Shown in pieces: positions 1-11,268 of a stretch of DNA of 64,000 bases (position 1 is its first letter; every line of letters starts with the position of its first letter). The DNA is from Antedon mediterranea (Eukaryota > Echinodermata > Crinoidea > Comatulida > Antedonidae), in the NCBI RefSeq assembly GCF_964355755.1, contig NC_092677.1, positions 1,369,001-1,433,000 of the forward strand, in the 5' to 3' direction. The position numbers and the translations under genes were made by a program. Under the pieces are notes generated by a model. It was not told the origin of the DNA, made no database searches, and saw nothing but the letters and a program-made list of their open reading frames with translations.

Positions 1-603
1 GGGGTGGGTGCTCAAAAGATCTGCATGAGTGCTTAAAAAGTAAAATATGACCTTTGTATGTTTGTCAACATTTTACATTATTGTAAAACACATGGAGACA
101 CTGATCCTTCTCTCTTAAGCGTGGTTCCCACTAGCGACGTCACACAAGGACGTAACGCAACGCAAGTGAATTGACCAATCACAAGCGATGGCTTATTCGC
201 TTGTGATTGCTAACTGTCTATAACTTCGCTTGTCATTGGTTAAAACACTTGCGTTGCGTTTACGTCCTTGCGTTATGTTCTTGTGGGAACCAAACTTTAA
301 CGAGTGCGGGCGTATGCATTCAACTGGTCTTGTTGGAATGACGTTTGTTTGTGTGCTCATTTGATTCATTATTTGTTTCTTGTGGGCTTTATTATCAGCA
401 AAAGTAATAATAAATAAAAAATAAAAAAGTCAAAGGTAAAGAATATTCTGAATCATAAAGTAGAATTACAAAAAAGGAGTAAAATTCTCAAAGGTTACAT
501 GAACTACGGTACACTGCACAAGTAATGAAATGGATTAACATTAAGTTCTTGTTGATGTTTTATTTTAAAGGTATCTACATCAAAAAACAACAACAAATTA
601 GGG
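1..603 (+). pseudogene. 3' remnant of an Ig-receptor gene (transmembrane and juxtamembrane exons)
   Basis: About 300-410 matches the transmembrane exon of the neighbouring receptor genes (GLVGMTFV..LI.FI) but has an in-frame TGA and a decayed 3' end. Positions 571-603 are a well-kept 11-codon juxtamembrane exon (VSTSKNNNKLG) between an AAAG acceptor and a GTAAGG donor. No tail exon follows before the next gene, so this is a broken gene end. The same arrangement recurs at about 24.0-24.4 kb. A small TTAA-flanked element interrupts this copy at 119-296. Confidence 0.7.
119..296. mobile_element. Small TIR element (MITE) with TTAA target duplication
   Basis: The ends are inverted repeats (GTGGTTCCCAC... 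and ...GTGGGAACCA, with further inverted matches such as ACGCAACGCAAGTG / CACTTGCGTTGCGT). TTAA stands at 115-118 and again at 297-300. The duplicated region at about 24.07 kb has the same flanks with a single TTAA and no insert, which is the empty site. The element has no coding capacity. TTAA duplications are typical of piggyBac-like elements, but the superfamily is not proven. Confidence 0.75.
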
Positions 604-1203
604 GTAAGGATGCCATACAACTTTCAATACCAATTTTCACTCGTCATTATCTATATATAAATTATTTTACGTAAGGGAAAAATTCGGTAAATCGCCCGTA
701 CTTCTAGAATTTCTACTCGATGGTATATAAAGTTGGTTCGTACTTTCGGTACTGATTTAGCCACCTGATTTAACCCTGCTTATAAATTAAATTGAGTTAG
801 ATAATTAGTTATTGACAATTAAAAAGAATTTAGGTTCAACGATTTGCCCCAAATAGGGGTGTTTTCCGTGGTATACATTGTCTAATGGATGTCCATCTTG
901 AAAAATACCCGCACACAATAATACTATCTCCTTCTACGATAATTGATCAGCTCGAGTACAGCATCATAATGTTGAAGAAAGGCCGAATTTCTTAAAAAAA
1001 TACTATTTGGATATATTTAATATATACGTTTATACAAATGTATTAATTTGCGATGAATGGAACATTCCAATCCGTTTGAAGCTTTAAATTCCTCGGTAAA
1101 TAGAGGGCGCATTATTTCGTAAGAAGACAGCACTTTACAAATATTGGAAATATGCTTGTTCACAAAAAGTAATCTAAACATTGGGCCTCCGTACAGTATC
1201 ATG
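604..1203. other. Spacer duplicated at about 24.4-25.0 kb
   Basis: No exon is seen. The stretch is nearly the same as about 24392-24993 and lies between a gene remnant and the next A-type signal exon in both places, so it probably holds the A-type promoter. A short frame at 1144-1347 is partly kept in the second copy but broken in the third A-type gene, so I do not call it coding. Confidence 0.5.
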
Positions 1204-1211
1204 GAGGAAGT
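1204..1211 (+). promoter_or_regulatory. Conserved GAGGAAGT motif upstream of an A-type gene
   Basis: GAGGAAGT followed by A/T-rich sequence occurs 130-430 bp upstream of the signal exon in A-type genes (here and 31061), and upstream of B-type genes at 6898 and 7274. It fits the core of ETS/PU.1-type sites. Repetition across paralogues is visible; transcription-factor use is inferred. Confidence 0.35.
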
Positions 1212-1333
1212 AAACACAAATGTAAATCAATTCGCATTCAGAACCATCAGTGTCCTGAGAGACAAGAGTGAAAGTATCATTTTGGATTTTCAGATTGTTA
1301 GGCGTGACCAGCATGTCCTTCTTAACAGAAGTA

Positions 1334-3312
1334 ATGGCGATATGTGAATGTGCACTAATTTTCCTGATTTTCCAAAGCGACTGTAAGTAGAAACTTAATT
1401 GTCATATATGTTATTAGTAGGGTCCTACTATTATTTCAACATAGACTATAAGACTGAAATGGCAATGGACGGTGACGTAGTAACCAATTTTTATTTATTG
1501 TATTGTTTGTATTAATTGATTGGTTTCATTAAATATATTACCACGCATTCATTTTCTGTGTATATAGTTATAAATGGTCAAAATCCGGTTGTCAATGTAC
1601 AAGATGCTAACGTTATATTAGGTAAGGATGCTGTTATCACCTGTAGTTATACACTCAGTGGTTCAAGAACATTTAATGCTGCTCAGTGGTACAATAGTAA
1701 TTCAGATGGAGATCAGTTAGACATCCTTGTTAATACTGCAGATACAAATCCAAATGGTAGATGTACAGTTAATATCACAACAACAACTCCTCAAAGTGGT
1801 ATAGCTACTCTCACCATTGCAAACACAGTGTTGTCTGATGATGGATACTATCAATGTAGAATTATTGATTCATCTACTTTCTCTGGTGAAAACAACGGAA
1901 ACCTTATTGTTCAATGTAAGTATTAATAAATCCACGAATGATATACTGTATATTTAAGTCATTTAAAAAATAAATTTTGTAAAAAAGGCAACCATCATTT
2001 TAATACTTGGTTTTGTCATTTCAGATCTGGAAACCCCCGTTTTGAAGTCGGACACATTATCTGTGAAAATAAATGAAACCGCAACATTTACATGTACTCA
2101 ACTTATCGGTGAACCAACACAAATTACTGTCAGATGGACACAAGAGAATATTGCACTTGATGTTTCTGATACAGACAAATATCCGTCTTCTGATGCAATA
2201 TTAATTATTAATAAAGTTGATGAAATGGATGAAGGAAGTTACCAGTGTAGAGCAGAGAATGCTGCTTACAGTGGAGATGAAGGAAAACCGAGTAATCCTC
2301 TCGAACTCTCAGTAGGTTGGTTGCAATAAAGTTTTTATAACTAATGATATAATAATATCATGTTTTATTGAGATCATAGGTATATTCTATGGAACCAAAG
2401 AGTCTATCAAAATGAGACGGAATATTCCAACAATTATGTATTATGCGGTAATGGACATAAAGCACAGCTACACAGTTTAATTATAAAAGGCCTTTTTATA
2501 ATATAGAATAAGACAATATATTAAACCAATAGATGCACTGACTATGTTTAAATAACATAATCATATTATATACTTCCTATTTCTTTAGCATTTACGACAA
2601 CTTCTTCTACATCCAGTATGTCAACTACACGTACGTTTCGTTTGTTTGCATTGCACTAATAGTTTTTCATTGTTTGGCCCTATAATAATAAATATGACCT
2701 TTGTATATTTGTTATGTCACAATCAAAATGGTAACTCTGATTCTCCTGTAAATCCTTCGTACACAGAAGTTCCAAAGAGTGAGGGCGCGTGCAATTCAAC
2801 AGGTCTTGTTGTTGGAATGACGTTTGTTGGTGTGCTCATTGGATTCATTATCTGTTTGATTGTGGTTTTCATCATCAGCAAAATAAGGAAGACAAAATCA
2901 CAGGTAAAAGTATAATTCAGAAGGTAGAACAAAAAAGTAAAATAGTCGAAGGTTAAGTGAAATACCGTCATACGTAATGGCAAACGTATTATCATTCAAT
3001 TTACTTGTTGATGTTTTATTTCAAAGGCACCGACATCAAATAATGACAACCAATCAGGGGTAAGGAGACTAAACTTCAACCTTAATTATTCGCTTTCACT
3101 TTGATCATTACCATCATTGTCACCAATACACAATAAAGGTTTGCATGATTGTAATTCATCTTACTTTACTGTTGTATTTTTTTTAGCAACAGGCGTATAT
3201 GACTTACACTGGAGAGACAGATAAAGAAACAAACCACACATACCAAGATTTACAGAAGAAAGAAGATAATCAAGCTGTGTATGTAAATGTTAAAGCAAAG
3301 GACAACAAATAA
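1334..3312 (+). CDS. Two-Ig-domain transmembrane receptor, type A, gene 1
   Basis: Seven exons: 1334-1382, 1568-1915, 2025-2315, 2589-2615, 2767-2903, 3027-3059, 3187-3312. The sum is 1011 nt and 336 residues. The start is the second ATG, because the paralogue at 31491 lacks the upstream one. Signal peptide is about 1-20. The V-type Ig domain has Cys42, Trp57 and D-x-G-x-Y-x-C ending at Cys113; an extra Cys82 is peculiar to this copy. The I-set-like Ig domain is 133-229, then a Thr/Ser stalk, a transmembrane helix at about 252-274 followed by KIRK, and a tail with Y314-QDL and Y327-VNV. Family knowledge points to a type I surface receptor signalling through phosphotyrosine; the ligand is unknown. 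Its close duplicate is the gene at 31491. Confidence 0.82.
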
Positions 3313-3413
3313 TATATATAAAAGAAATACATTATTATTATTATTCTTATTATTAATGAAACACCATTGGTTTAAAACTACAATCACATACATCTTGTTG
3401 ATTTTATTATAGA

Positions 3414-3455
3414 AATAAAGAGAAATCATAACCTAGAGAAAGTGTTTTCTTTCTC
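3414..3455 (+). promoter_or_regulatory. Poly(A) signal and conserved 3' hairpin
   Basis: AATAAA at 3414-3419 is followed by GAGAAAG-TGTTTT-CTTTCTC (3436-3455), a 7-bp stem. Most genes of the array keep the same pair downstream of the tail exon (AATAAA at 10685, 14361, 18392, 33568, 37640, 52357, 56029). This marks the likely 3' end; a regulatory role for the hairpin is inference. Confidence 0.5.
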
Positions 3456-4204
3456 TTGATTTAACTCTGTAACGCCTACAAATTAATAACAAGGAAATGT
3501 TAATGCTGCAATTTGTATCATCATTAAAAAAAACCTCTATGTATCTATAGCAACATGTGAACCATAGACATAACCCTCTATGTATCTATAGCAACATGTG
3601 AACCATAGACATAACCCTCTATGGATCGTATGGTACAACTTTTTTTTTCTATCCGTGGGCCTAGGCGAAGGTCTAAATCACTTGGATCTAACAATGGGTT
3701 CTGTAATAAAAAGTGTTACTTTGCTTTTATATGAGTTCCTTGTTTATCAGTATGAGTCCAACTCCAAATAAATGTTCAAATATTGTCAAATAATAACAAC
3801 AATTAAGAGATATGTTTCAAATACAATCTATAATCAAAGAGTAAATTCATTCGTTAAACAACAAAATGCCGTGACATGAGATGCAAAAGAGAAATAATTT
3901 TTTAAATCAGTAGCCTATAATAACAGTTGACGGCCGTTTAATTAGTATATTAGTACCGTAGCCTTTAGGCCTAGTAATGGACCCCATCGTCACCAACAAC
4001 GGTACCAAAATGCCATTTTCTTGTTCAAAGAATCATCGTTACTTTTGATGCAGGACACATCAAGTTTGTGCTGATTTCACAATAGCAATTTTTGAGAAAT
4101 TAAAGTTTAGACCAAAGATACTTTAGCGTCATGAAGTGGCGCCACTCTACGTGGCGCGTTGCGTTACCGGTATACGATCTTTGGTTTTAGACTGGGTGTG
4201 GCCG
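3456..4204. other. Intergenic spacer duplicated at about 33.6-34.3 kb, with a short tandem repeat
   Basis: No gene is seen. About 3530-3615 holds two copies of a roughly 50-bp unit (CTCTATGTATCTATAGC...). Most of the stretch matches about 33.6-34.3 kb, including a GTGGCGCCAC...GTGGCGC palindromic patch near 4137-4160, and the two copies part company just after GGGTGTGGCC. Confidence 0.55.
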
Positions 4205-4746
4205 GGTCTTGTTGTTGGAATGACGTTTGTTGGTGTGCTCATTGGATTCATTCTTTGTTTGCTTGTGGGTTTTATCATCAGCAAAATAAGGAAGTCACAT
4301 GCACAGGTAAAGTATAATTCTGAAAGTAGGACCAAAAGCAAAAATGACCAAAGGTTTAATGAAATACCGCACACTTACATTAAACATTAAATATGATGTT
4401 TTATTTTGAAGGTACCTACATCGAAAAACACCAACCAATCAGGGGTAAGGATGTTACTTCAACTTTAAGTATTCACTTTACTCATGATGATCATCATCAT
4501 CAATTATTATTACTATTGTCACCAATATACCAATTTTACCAGGTTTACACGATTTTCATTCTTCTTTTTCCATGCACTAAACTTCTGTATTATTTTTAGC
4601 AGCAGGCGTATATGACTTATACTGGGGAGACAGATAAAGAAACAAACCACACATACCAAGATTTACAGAAGAAAGACGATAATCAAGCTGTATATATAAA
4701 TGTTAAAGCCAAAAAGGACAAAAAATTATATACATGTTTAAAATAA
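4205..4746 (+). pseudogene. Headless receptor fragment: transmembrane, juxtamembrane and tail exons only
   Basis: Homology starts abruptly inside the transmembrane exon (4205-4306), continues with the 11-codon exon (4412-4444) and the tail exon (4600-4746). No signal or Ig exons precede it. The sequence upstream of 4205 is the duplicated spacer, so the ectodomain was lost by a rearrangement at that point. The normal stop is mutated and the frame runs six codons further, to TAA at 4744. One tyrosine motif reads YINV rather than YVNV. It is probably not a functional gene, although it could donate exons to a read-through transcript. Confidence 0.7.
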
Positions 4747-5512
4747 AAATAAAATAAATATATTATTATATTAATATTATTATTATTATTAATATTATTA
4801 TTATTAATGGAATATCATTACTATGGTTTGATTAATTAAATTAATTTAATTAAAACTTGCATGTATTAGACCAACTTTGATTCGTTACTTTAAATTTAAT
4901 GTTTGAATGCATAGTACATTGACAAATAATGACAATACCAGCAGGAAAAAAAACTAGACAATCAATGATTTTAACACCAATACACATGTAATTTGTATAT
5001 TTTATATTGTTATAGAGTTCTTTAATTTAATTTGCATTCGAGATGTGCTTTGGTTGCTTGCTGCCATTTTTTAAAGAGTTAAGTAAGCTTAAATTTATTT
5101 TGAAACGGACAAACTAAATTCTAGGGACAAATTGGACCGAGGTTTTAAAGTTAGGTGCGATTGAGGTTCATTTCTGTTTTTAAGGAAAATATTCAAGAAA
5201 TACCACAGTTTGAGTTTGCACTGTTCTAACGCACTGTATAAATAAGGCCTAACACAATGTCTTTAAATAATGGTTACTAATTAAAAAGATTAATTTGATA
5301 ATCTTGATTTGGACGGAAGTACATTACACTATAATTATGAAGGAAGTAAAACTAATATATCACAAGTGTGAATGGCAATTTCATCACAATAATAACAATG
5401 ACAGGAACAATCAATACTTCAGTATACAATACAGTAGAGTGTGAGACAATAATAGTGAAATAGTCATCACCTAATAAAGCGGAAAAGATTTCTATAATTT
5501 ACAGATTTGTAA
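4747..5512. other. Spacer with ATT-rich simple repeat and an E-type upstream block
   Basis: About 4755-4805 is an ATT/ATA-rich simple repeat. About 5310-5500 is the block found upstream of every E-type signal exon (GAAGGAAGTAAAACTAATAT, then ACAGGAACAATCAATA and a TATACAATAC box); related copies lie near 15.12, 19.11, 22.38, 38.40 and 56.78 kb. It is probably the E-type promoter or 5' UTR. Confidence 0.45.
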
Positions 5513-5662
5513 ATGGAGGCGAAAAGCAAATATGCGATGATTGTAAGTACAAATATTAAAAATATTTTTTTACAAAATGTCGCAATCGTAAATCGTTATT
5601 TATTTTTTCATTTAATTTCAGATACAAGTGCACAAACAACAGTGACAGTTGACAACAAATAA
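5513..5662 (+). pseudogene. Collapsed E-type gene: signal exon plus V-exon start fused to the tail end
   Basis: The signal exon 5513-5542 has lost its hydrophobic core compared with the intact copy at 38603. The V exon begins normally at 5622 (D-T-S-A-Q-T) but after about ten codons runs straight into the last codons of the tail exon (GACAACAAATAA) and its 3' flank. A single deletion removed everything between the two, leaving a reading frame that still ends in DNK and a stop. It cannot make a receptor. Confidence 0.75.
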
Positions 5663-7808
5663 TACATTATTCAAGATAAATTAATAAAGTATTAATTATT
5701 GTTAATGGAAGTTTTTACTTATAAGTTTTACCTATAGTGAAACTGACAGAAGCACGGTATATCGCAACATGTGATATAAAGAAGAAAACCATCAAACAAA
5801 ATGTAGCCAACAGTTTATTCAAATGAATAAGTTGTTCGTTATTTTGTAATTGTAGAATTAATTTGCTATAGTATACCAACTTTGACTCATTACTTTGAAT
5901 GTAATGTTTTAATGCATAAGTACAACACCAATACGCTTGTTCTTTTATATTATTATTATTATTCTTAATTTTATTTCGCTTATGAGATGTGCATTGGTTG
6001 CTTTTTGCCATTTTCCATCCGCGTAAGTTAAAATTGATTTAACATACTCGCGCTTATATATTTCTGAGTTTGATTTGAGTTTGCACTGATTGACTCTGAG
6101 GTTGTATGTATATTACGATTATTAATTTTACCATCTCAGATCTTGTAAACCTAGTTCCAAATCAATTGTCTTATGTTATTTCTTGGTTTATTGATATTAC
6201 ATACGGTACTCCTATTACCCTTCAACAGTCATGTGTGTAGGCTATCAATAATTTTAAACCAATTTTAATAAACACAAATCAATTTATGATATAATTATTA
6301 TGATTTCGATTTTGAAGGAATTTTGAATGACATTCAATGTGAACGAATTTTGAATGTGACCGTTTTATATGAGTAGAGCCTCTTAATTTTTGTATTTTGA
6401 ATTTTTTTTTTGAAACCAAGTATCGTAAGCTACTTTATAAGAATGTAAACAAAATATGGTTTAGGGGTGTAGTGGTAATAACCTATTTTCCTTGAAGCAT
6501 AACAATGAGTACTGTTCTGACTCGTTTTAAGACAGATAACTGCTCAACTTCCATTTTCGCATTTATTAGGACAACGTATCAAATTTCAAGCGGTAAAAAA
6601 GATAGTGCTCTTCTAACTTTTTAAACACTGCATGCAAAGTCAATACTAATCATGACAACCGCTCGTTGCCAGAGTATTACAACTTTCTTTCCAATTTATA
6701 AAACACATAATCACAGGCATCACAAGTACGGTAAATCTAATCTGGTGACCGGGATAGCATTCAATTATACCTGTGCGCGAGTTTGGTTGCAATAATATTT
6801 AATTTTTGTTTTTAAATTTTAGTGTTACGAGTATACTGTAATTTGATCATCTTAATGATTCAATAAATTTGACATGAACTGAAGTACAGTACACTATGAG
6901 GAAGTAAAAATAATATATCAAGAAGTAGCAAAATCAGTCCATACTCATAATATAACAGGAACAATCAATAAGTACGTAGTATACAATACGATAATTAGAG
7001 TGTGGTAGAGTGCGAGACAATAATAGCGAAACAGATCTGCACCTTATGCAGCGGAATTTAAAGATTTCCTTTTCATACAAATTCGCACCCATACATTTTT
7101 TTGCAGTAAGAAACAATCGCAGGTAGTTAATTTCTCTGGACATTCACCGGCAAAAAGTAAGTTGTTGCAAGATGTTTTATTAAATTATTTTCAATTGTTT
7201 TACTGAATGTTTGGATAGTTTAGATAATTCGTGATAAACGAACAATAATCCTAGTACGTTATAGCATGATCTGGAGGAAGTAAACATTGTTATATCAAAA
7301 TGTACATGGCTTGACAATTTACATTTCTGACACTGTATAAGAAGAATGAATATTTTACGTGAGGTAATTTCCCGACTGTAAAATCAGCGATGGGTATGAT
7401 GATCAACTTTCCTCATTCACATTCTTTTAGAAAGATATAACTGGTAAAGAAAGCCTGTCTAGTGTGGTAATGATAGAGGTCCGAACATGAATATAACTTT
7501 AGAAGTCACGATGCTTAATTGTTATGACCCTATATAACCAAATTATGATGGGTTGAACAATTGTATTCTTATTGACATAAGAAAAACTATTATCTCTAAA
7601 CAGCAACATGAATGAACTGCGGAGAGCAGAAACATGAACACTAGTTGATCATACCCAGTATCATGATGTCGCTGTTGTATGGTAATGAAAATAGATACAG
7701 TACCGAAAATCGGCTGACTTATCTCAGGAGTCGGAGTAGTCATGGTTTGTAATTTACAAGTCTGTAATCCTGCTGGCTCTGACGCGATTCATTTTCTTTA
7801 CAGATTTA
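5663..7808. other. E-type 3' flank followed by B-type upstream region
   Basis: 5663-6020 matches the 3' flank of the E gene at 40786-41672. From about 6021 the sequence continues without the 6.1 kb element present at 41673-47807, so it is the empty site. GAGGAAGT occurs at 6898 and 7274. CAAAAA|GTAAGT near 7155 together with the TTTACAG acceptor at 7803 suggests a noncoding first exon for the gene at 7809. No other coding region is seen. Confidence 0.45.
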
Positions 7809-10575
7809 ATGGAGGGGATATATGGTGTAATAATAATTCTAATGTTTCAACTATGTTCTTGTAAGTAAGAAATTAGAAAACAAATAAATAAATAATTAAA
7901 ACAAATAATTTAAAAATAATAATAATAAAAATACAAAACTTTCTCGAAACACATAAATAAGTAATTAAAACAAATAATGTTAAAAGTGTGATGTAGAATG
8001 TTAATTTTAGTTAAAATGCTCAGCAGATGTGTCTGTGATTGAATAGAAATGTTATACTTGAAATGTGAAAAAGAAGGTAGGTAATCGAATTTCGCTGACA
8101 TTTTTAAACAAAAAATGTCAGCGAAATTCGATTACCTACCTATAGATTTTTTTCTATGTCAAAATATATAAATTCATATCATGTATTCTATTTCAGTTTT
8201 AAATGGTCAAACTGAACCTATAGTCAATGTACAAGATGCTAACTTTAAAGTAGGTGAAAATGCTGTTATCATCTGTGATTACACACTCGGTGGTGGTACA
8301 AGAACACTCCAGGCTGCTCAATGGTACAATAGCACATCAACAGGAGATCAGTTAAACCTTCTTGTTAATAGTGCTCTAACAAAGCCAAATGGTAGATATG
8401 CAGTTGATACCACACAAACTGGTGTGGTTACTCTCATTATTGCAAACACAGTGTTGTCGGATGATGGATACTATATATGTAGAATTGTTGATTCACCTGA
8501 CGTTGAAACTGGTGAAAATGTTGGAAAGCTTACTGTTCAATGTAAGTATGAATGTTTACATCATTTAACAATGAATAAATATTTTATATTAAAAATAAGT
8601 GTGATTGTGAACAGAATGGTGGTCTTTTAATGTTTACCAGTGGCTTACCAATAATCAATTAATATTTTATTTCTCAGAATAAATTGCACATAAAACTAAC
8701 AACAAATATCTAAATATCTACCAAGAAAAAAATAATAATAGGAAGGGTAAGACTATCAAACAATATCGTTGGTCAAAGAGAGAAGCTATCGCTATTGAGA
8801 GTACATTATATTCAATTAATATACTAATTAAACTAGAGTATTGAACAATTTGAGAAAGTATTCATAAAAAAAGATAAATAGGGAACGCCATATAAACAAA
8901 CATCATGCCGGTACTACACTAATTGAGATACAACAATAGTCTGATGCGTTTTGATAGTTGATTTCTGGAATATACAATGCATCTTTTTAGTTTATACACT
9001 TCGACATGGTGAATGTAAGACTGTTTATTTTGCCTTTACAGATCTTGAAGAACCAGTTCTAAATCCAACAGAATTGTCTGTCAACGCAACAGAAACTGTG
9101 ACATTTACATGTTCTAACCTTATTGGTGTACCAACAATTACCGTCACATGGATCAAAGATGGCAATGAACTTGGTGTTTTTGATACAGACAAGTATCCGT
9201 CTTCTGATGCAACATTAACGATTAATGACGTTGATGAAGAAGATGAAGGAGATTATCAGTGTAGAGCAGAGAATGCTGCTTATAGTGGAACAGATGGTAA
9301 ACTTAGTAATACTGCCACACTGTCAATAGGTTGGTGGGAATAAACATTTTGATAAATAATATATTTTATTGGCATTATAGTATAAGTATGTTCTGCATGT
9401 CAAAATTATAAATGGAATATTCATATATATTATGTCATGCGGTAACAAAAATAAACCACAGCTATACAGCGAAATCTGAAAGTTTCAGTTTATTAAAGCC
9501 ATTTTTATAATATGAACGCATGACGTGTCTGACTATTGCTTGTTTGATTTATATTTCTTTAGCATTAACGACAACTTCTTCTATACCCAGTAAGTCAACT
9601 ACACGTAGGTTCTGTTTGTTTGCATTGTATTTATTGTAATTTCCGGGTTTTTCCATTTTCGTAAAGCAGGATAGGAATGGGAGGGGATATCCCCCGCCGA
9701 ATTCCAATGATCTGCATGAGTGCTTAAAAGGGAAAATAGTGATGACTTTTGTATAACATTTGTCAACACTACATTATTGTAAACATGTTTAAAAGACATG
9801 GAAACACTGATCCCTTTGTAGGCCTATGTATGGTTTAGTTGCATTGCCTTCCGGAATTTTGCGAAAAGCAAATAAAGGATAAGAAATCTGGGAGAGGGTG
9901 CAGACAGGATCTGCATGAGTGCTTAAAAAGTAAAATATGACCTTTGTATAAACATTTTTGAAATAACATGGAAACACTTATCCTTCAGTATTAATTGTTC
10001 AGTTTTAAGTACAGAAGCTCCAAAGAGTGAAAATGATTGTAATTCAACTGGTCTTGTTGTTGGAATGACGTTTGTTGGTGTGCTCATTGGATTCATTATC
10101 TGTTTGCTTGTGGGTTTTATCATCAGCAAAATAAGGAAGTCACATGCACAAGTAAAGTATAATTCAGAAAGTAGAACCAAAAGCAAAAGTGTAGACTTGA
10201 AATGACCAAAGGTTTAATGAAATACCGCACACTTAAGTAATGGAAACTATTTAAACATTAAATTTGATTTTAAAGGTACCTACATCGAAAAATACCAACC
10301 AATCAGGGGTAAGGATGTTACTTCAACTCTAATTATTCAATTTCCCTCATCATCATTATTATTATTTCTATTGTCACCAATATATCAATAAAGGTTTACA
10401 CGATAATTCTTTTTTTGCATGCACTAAACTGTTGTATTTTTTTTAGCAGCAGGCGTACATGACTTATACTGGAGAGACAGATAAAGAAACAAACCACACA
10501 TACCAAGATTTACAGAAGAAAGACGATAATCAAGCTGTATATGTAAATGTTAAAGCAAAAAAGGACAAAAAATAA
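7809..10575 (+). CDS. Two-Ig-domain transmembrane receptor, type B, gene 2
   Basis: Seven exons: 7809-7860, 8197-8541, 9042-9329, 9563-9589, 10003-10151, 10276-10308, 10447-10575. The sum is 1023 nt and 340 residues. The signal peptide is MEGIYGVIIILMFQLCS plus the first residues of exon 2. The V-type domain (18-132) has the B-strand Cys in IICDYTL, the QWY tryptophan and DDGYYIC. The I-set domain (133-228) has FTCSN, TWIKD and DEGDYQC. The transmembrane exon could instead start at 10015, four codons shorter. Its donor is CAA|GTAAAG where most paralogues have CAG|GTAAAG. The tail carries YQDL and YVNV. A near-identical copy lies at 49324. It is probably a surface recognition receptor; the ligand is unknown. 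Confidence 0.85.
8076..8140. repeat. Perfect 30-bp hairpin in intron 1
   Basis: Arms 8076-8105 and 8111-8140 are exact reverse complements (starting GGTAGGTAATCGAATTTCGC) around a 5-nt AAACA loop. The hairpin lies just upstream of the V exon of the type B gene. The duplicate at 49591-49655 differs by one base in the left arm. Confidence 0.85.
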
Positions 10576-11268
10576 TATACATGTTTAAAATAAAAATAAA
10601 ATAAATATATTATAATTATTAATGGAATATCATTACTATGGTTTGAAACTACAATCACATACCTATTGATGGTTATATTATAGAAATAAAGAGAAATCAT
10701 AACCTTGAGAAAGTGTATTCTTTCTCTTGATTTAACTCTTAACGCGTACAAATTTAATAAAAAGGAAATGTGATGCTGCAATTTGTTTTGCATTAACTAA
10801 ACAAAAAGTACTTAGCCCCAGAATTTATCATACGGTAAATAGGAATATTTGATGTAAAGATGAAAACCATACACATATACTTGAAACATGAAAAAAAAAA
10901 GATAACTAACACAACTTTGTTGAAAATGTTATTTCTTGTATGTTGGCAATAAAACGTGCTTGTATTAGACCAATTTATTCGTTACTTTGAATGTAATGTT
11001 TGACTGCATTATTGCATTGATAATGACCATTATACCAGCATAAGAAAGAAAATAAACTAGACAATTATTCTTTATTAAGAATAAGTCTTTTTGAGGAGTA
11101 GTGATAACAAAAAAGTTTAGACGGGAGAGCTTAACAACAGTGAACGTTCAGGGTGTATGTAATTGAATCAACTCGTATTAGGCCTACTTTCATATAATGT
11201 CACAGAACAAGGAAGGACAATTTCGATTTATATTCGATATTCGCTATACTAGTAATTCTGTCTTTGTG

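Noticed and set aside
1144-1347. Short frame upstream of gene 1, partly repeated at 24937
   Set aside because: It overlaps the signal exon in another frame, is broken in the third A-type copy and has no recognisable domain; conservation follows from recent duplication.
1568-2315. Rearranging antigen-receptor V segments with recombination signals
   Set aside because: V exons end in ordinary splice donors, no heptamer-nonamer signal was noticed beside them, and no J-type FGxG motif is present.
4136-4204. Coding extension upstream of the headless transmembrane fragment
   Set aside because: It begins without an ATG in duplicated non-coding spacer and shows no domain; the open frame is by chance.
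9923-10186. Minus-strand open frames over each transmembrane exon (also near 13372, 17660, 21017, 36200, 51595, 55041)
   Set aside because: They are antisense to the highly conserved transmembrane exon; plus-strand splice sites and hydrophobic coding sense explain the conservation.
11197-11268. Longer N terminus for gene 3 from ATG 11197
   Set aside because: The paralogue at 34508 lacks this ATG and has a frame change there; the hydrophobic signal begins at 11269.
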